Source of the DNA: an uncultured Veillonellaceae bacterium | Lineage (GTDB): Bacteria; Bacillota; Negativicutes; Veillonellales; Dialisteraceae | Length of the DNA stretch: 13,483 nucleotides | Assembly (NCBI GenBank): GCA_958439155.1 | Contig: CAUBUJ010000034.1 | Coordinates: 1-13,483, forward strand | Reading direction: 5' to 3' | In this document: in pieces, positions 13,180 through 13,483 of the stretch | How positions within the stretch are numbered: the stretch's first letter is position 1 | Layout of the letters: each line of letters starts with the position of its first letter | Notes under the pieces: model-generated | The model's database searches: none | The model's input: only the letters and a program-made list of their open reading frames with translations | Told to the model about the DNA's origin: nothing | Made by a program: the position numbers and the translations under genes

Positions 13180-13475
13180 AGCGGAAGAACTTTTTATAGG
13201 AAGGGCCGCAGTCTCAGGTGCGGATCTTCCCGTTGTTCTCAGACATGAAGCGGCAGGTGAGATTTTTTCGAAATGGGCGTCATCCCGACCGGACGAGTGA
13301 AAGCTGTATGGAACAAAGGTAAAAAGAAAGTACGGGAAAGAGTGGAGGGATCTTACGTATCTTCCTTAGGGTGGATCTTTTTTGCAAATGAAAAGGTCTA
13401 CTCCTGGCGAGGGCATCTTATAAAAAATTTTCCGCTTGCCTCTTCCGACTTCTGTCTCCAGACTTCAGACTCCGC
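13153..13475. repeat. Composite non-coding element with similar inverted arms
   Basis: The left arm (13153-13198) and the reverse complement of the right arm (13419-13470) share, in order, GTCTGAAGTC, AGAAGTC, GAAGAG, AAGCGGAA and TTTTTATA. Both arms start with 7-bp-periodic units (CTGAAGT, CAGAAGT). Between them lie a hairpin with a T run (13237-13268) and GGGCGTCATCCCGACCGG (13275-13292). The latter matches the motif at 9718-9734, and the GTGGAGGGAT at about 13343-13352 could pair with its CATCCC part. No ORF of note is inside. It resembles a MITE-like or BIME-like palindromic repeat; I see no transposase. Confidence 0.6.
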
Positions 13476-13483
13476 GCCAATGA

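Noticed and set aside
13153..13475. Insertion sequence
   Set aside because: Inverted arms are present but the interior is too short and has no transposase-like frame, so only a non-autonomous element can be considered.

Overview
The window looks like a chromosomal segment of an anaerobic Firmicutes-type bacterium, most likely one of the Negativicutes (Dialister/Megasphaera-like). The reasons are strong AGGAGG-type ribosome binding sites, TATAAT promoters in AT-rich gaps between fairly GC-rich genes, hairpin plus T-run terminators after most genes, and lipoproteins with LGGC lipoboxes. The genus is an inference from overall character, not from a marker gene.

Left part (1-4441): every gene is on the minus strand. 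An operon runs from a circularly permuted ATP-grasp protein (2931 to 1609) into an alpha-E protein that overlaps it by 28 bp (1636 to 965), followed after a gap by a transglutaminase-like protein cut by the window edge. This is the known but functionally unsolved ATP-grasp/alpha-E/transglutaminase peptide-ligation cassette. Its promoter is followed by a short leader containing an intrinsic terminator, which suggests attenuation. Upstream are a Dps ferritin-like protein with a complete ferroxidase site and a striking palindromic operator, and a MarR-family regulator.

Centre (4442-5085): a gene-free AT-rich region holds a cluster of DnaA-box-like sequences, three of them perfect matches to TTWTNCACA. 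All genes on its left point left and all on its right point right. This resembles a replication origin, but a rough hand count of base skew does not support that.

Right part (5086-12975): every gene is on the plus strand, mostly as single-gene units closed by terminators. They are a DUF2156 (LPG-synthase-like) protein, an Eis-like GNAT acetyltransferase of 402 residues, a small lipoprotein of unknown function, a PNPOx-like flavin-binding protein, a xylose-isomerase-like TIM-barrel protein, and an FbpA/FbpB-type ABC importer (binding lipoprotein plus fused permease). No ATPase gene for the importer lies in the window.

Gaps around the transglutaminase (713-964), before the importer (9547-10110) and after it (12976-13483) carry a family of 7-bp-periodic tandem repeats and larger palindromic elements. 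The downstream one (13153-13475) is a roughly 320-bp inverted structure with similar arms at both ends, and a half copy lies just upstream of the importer. These interspersed repeats are the least explained structure here.
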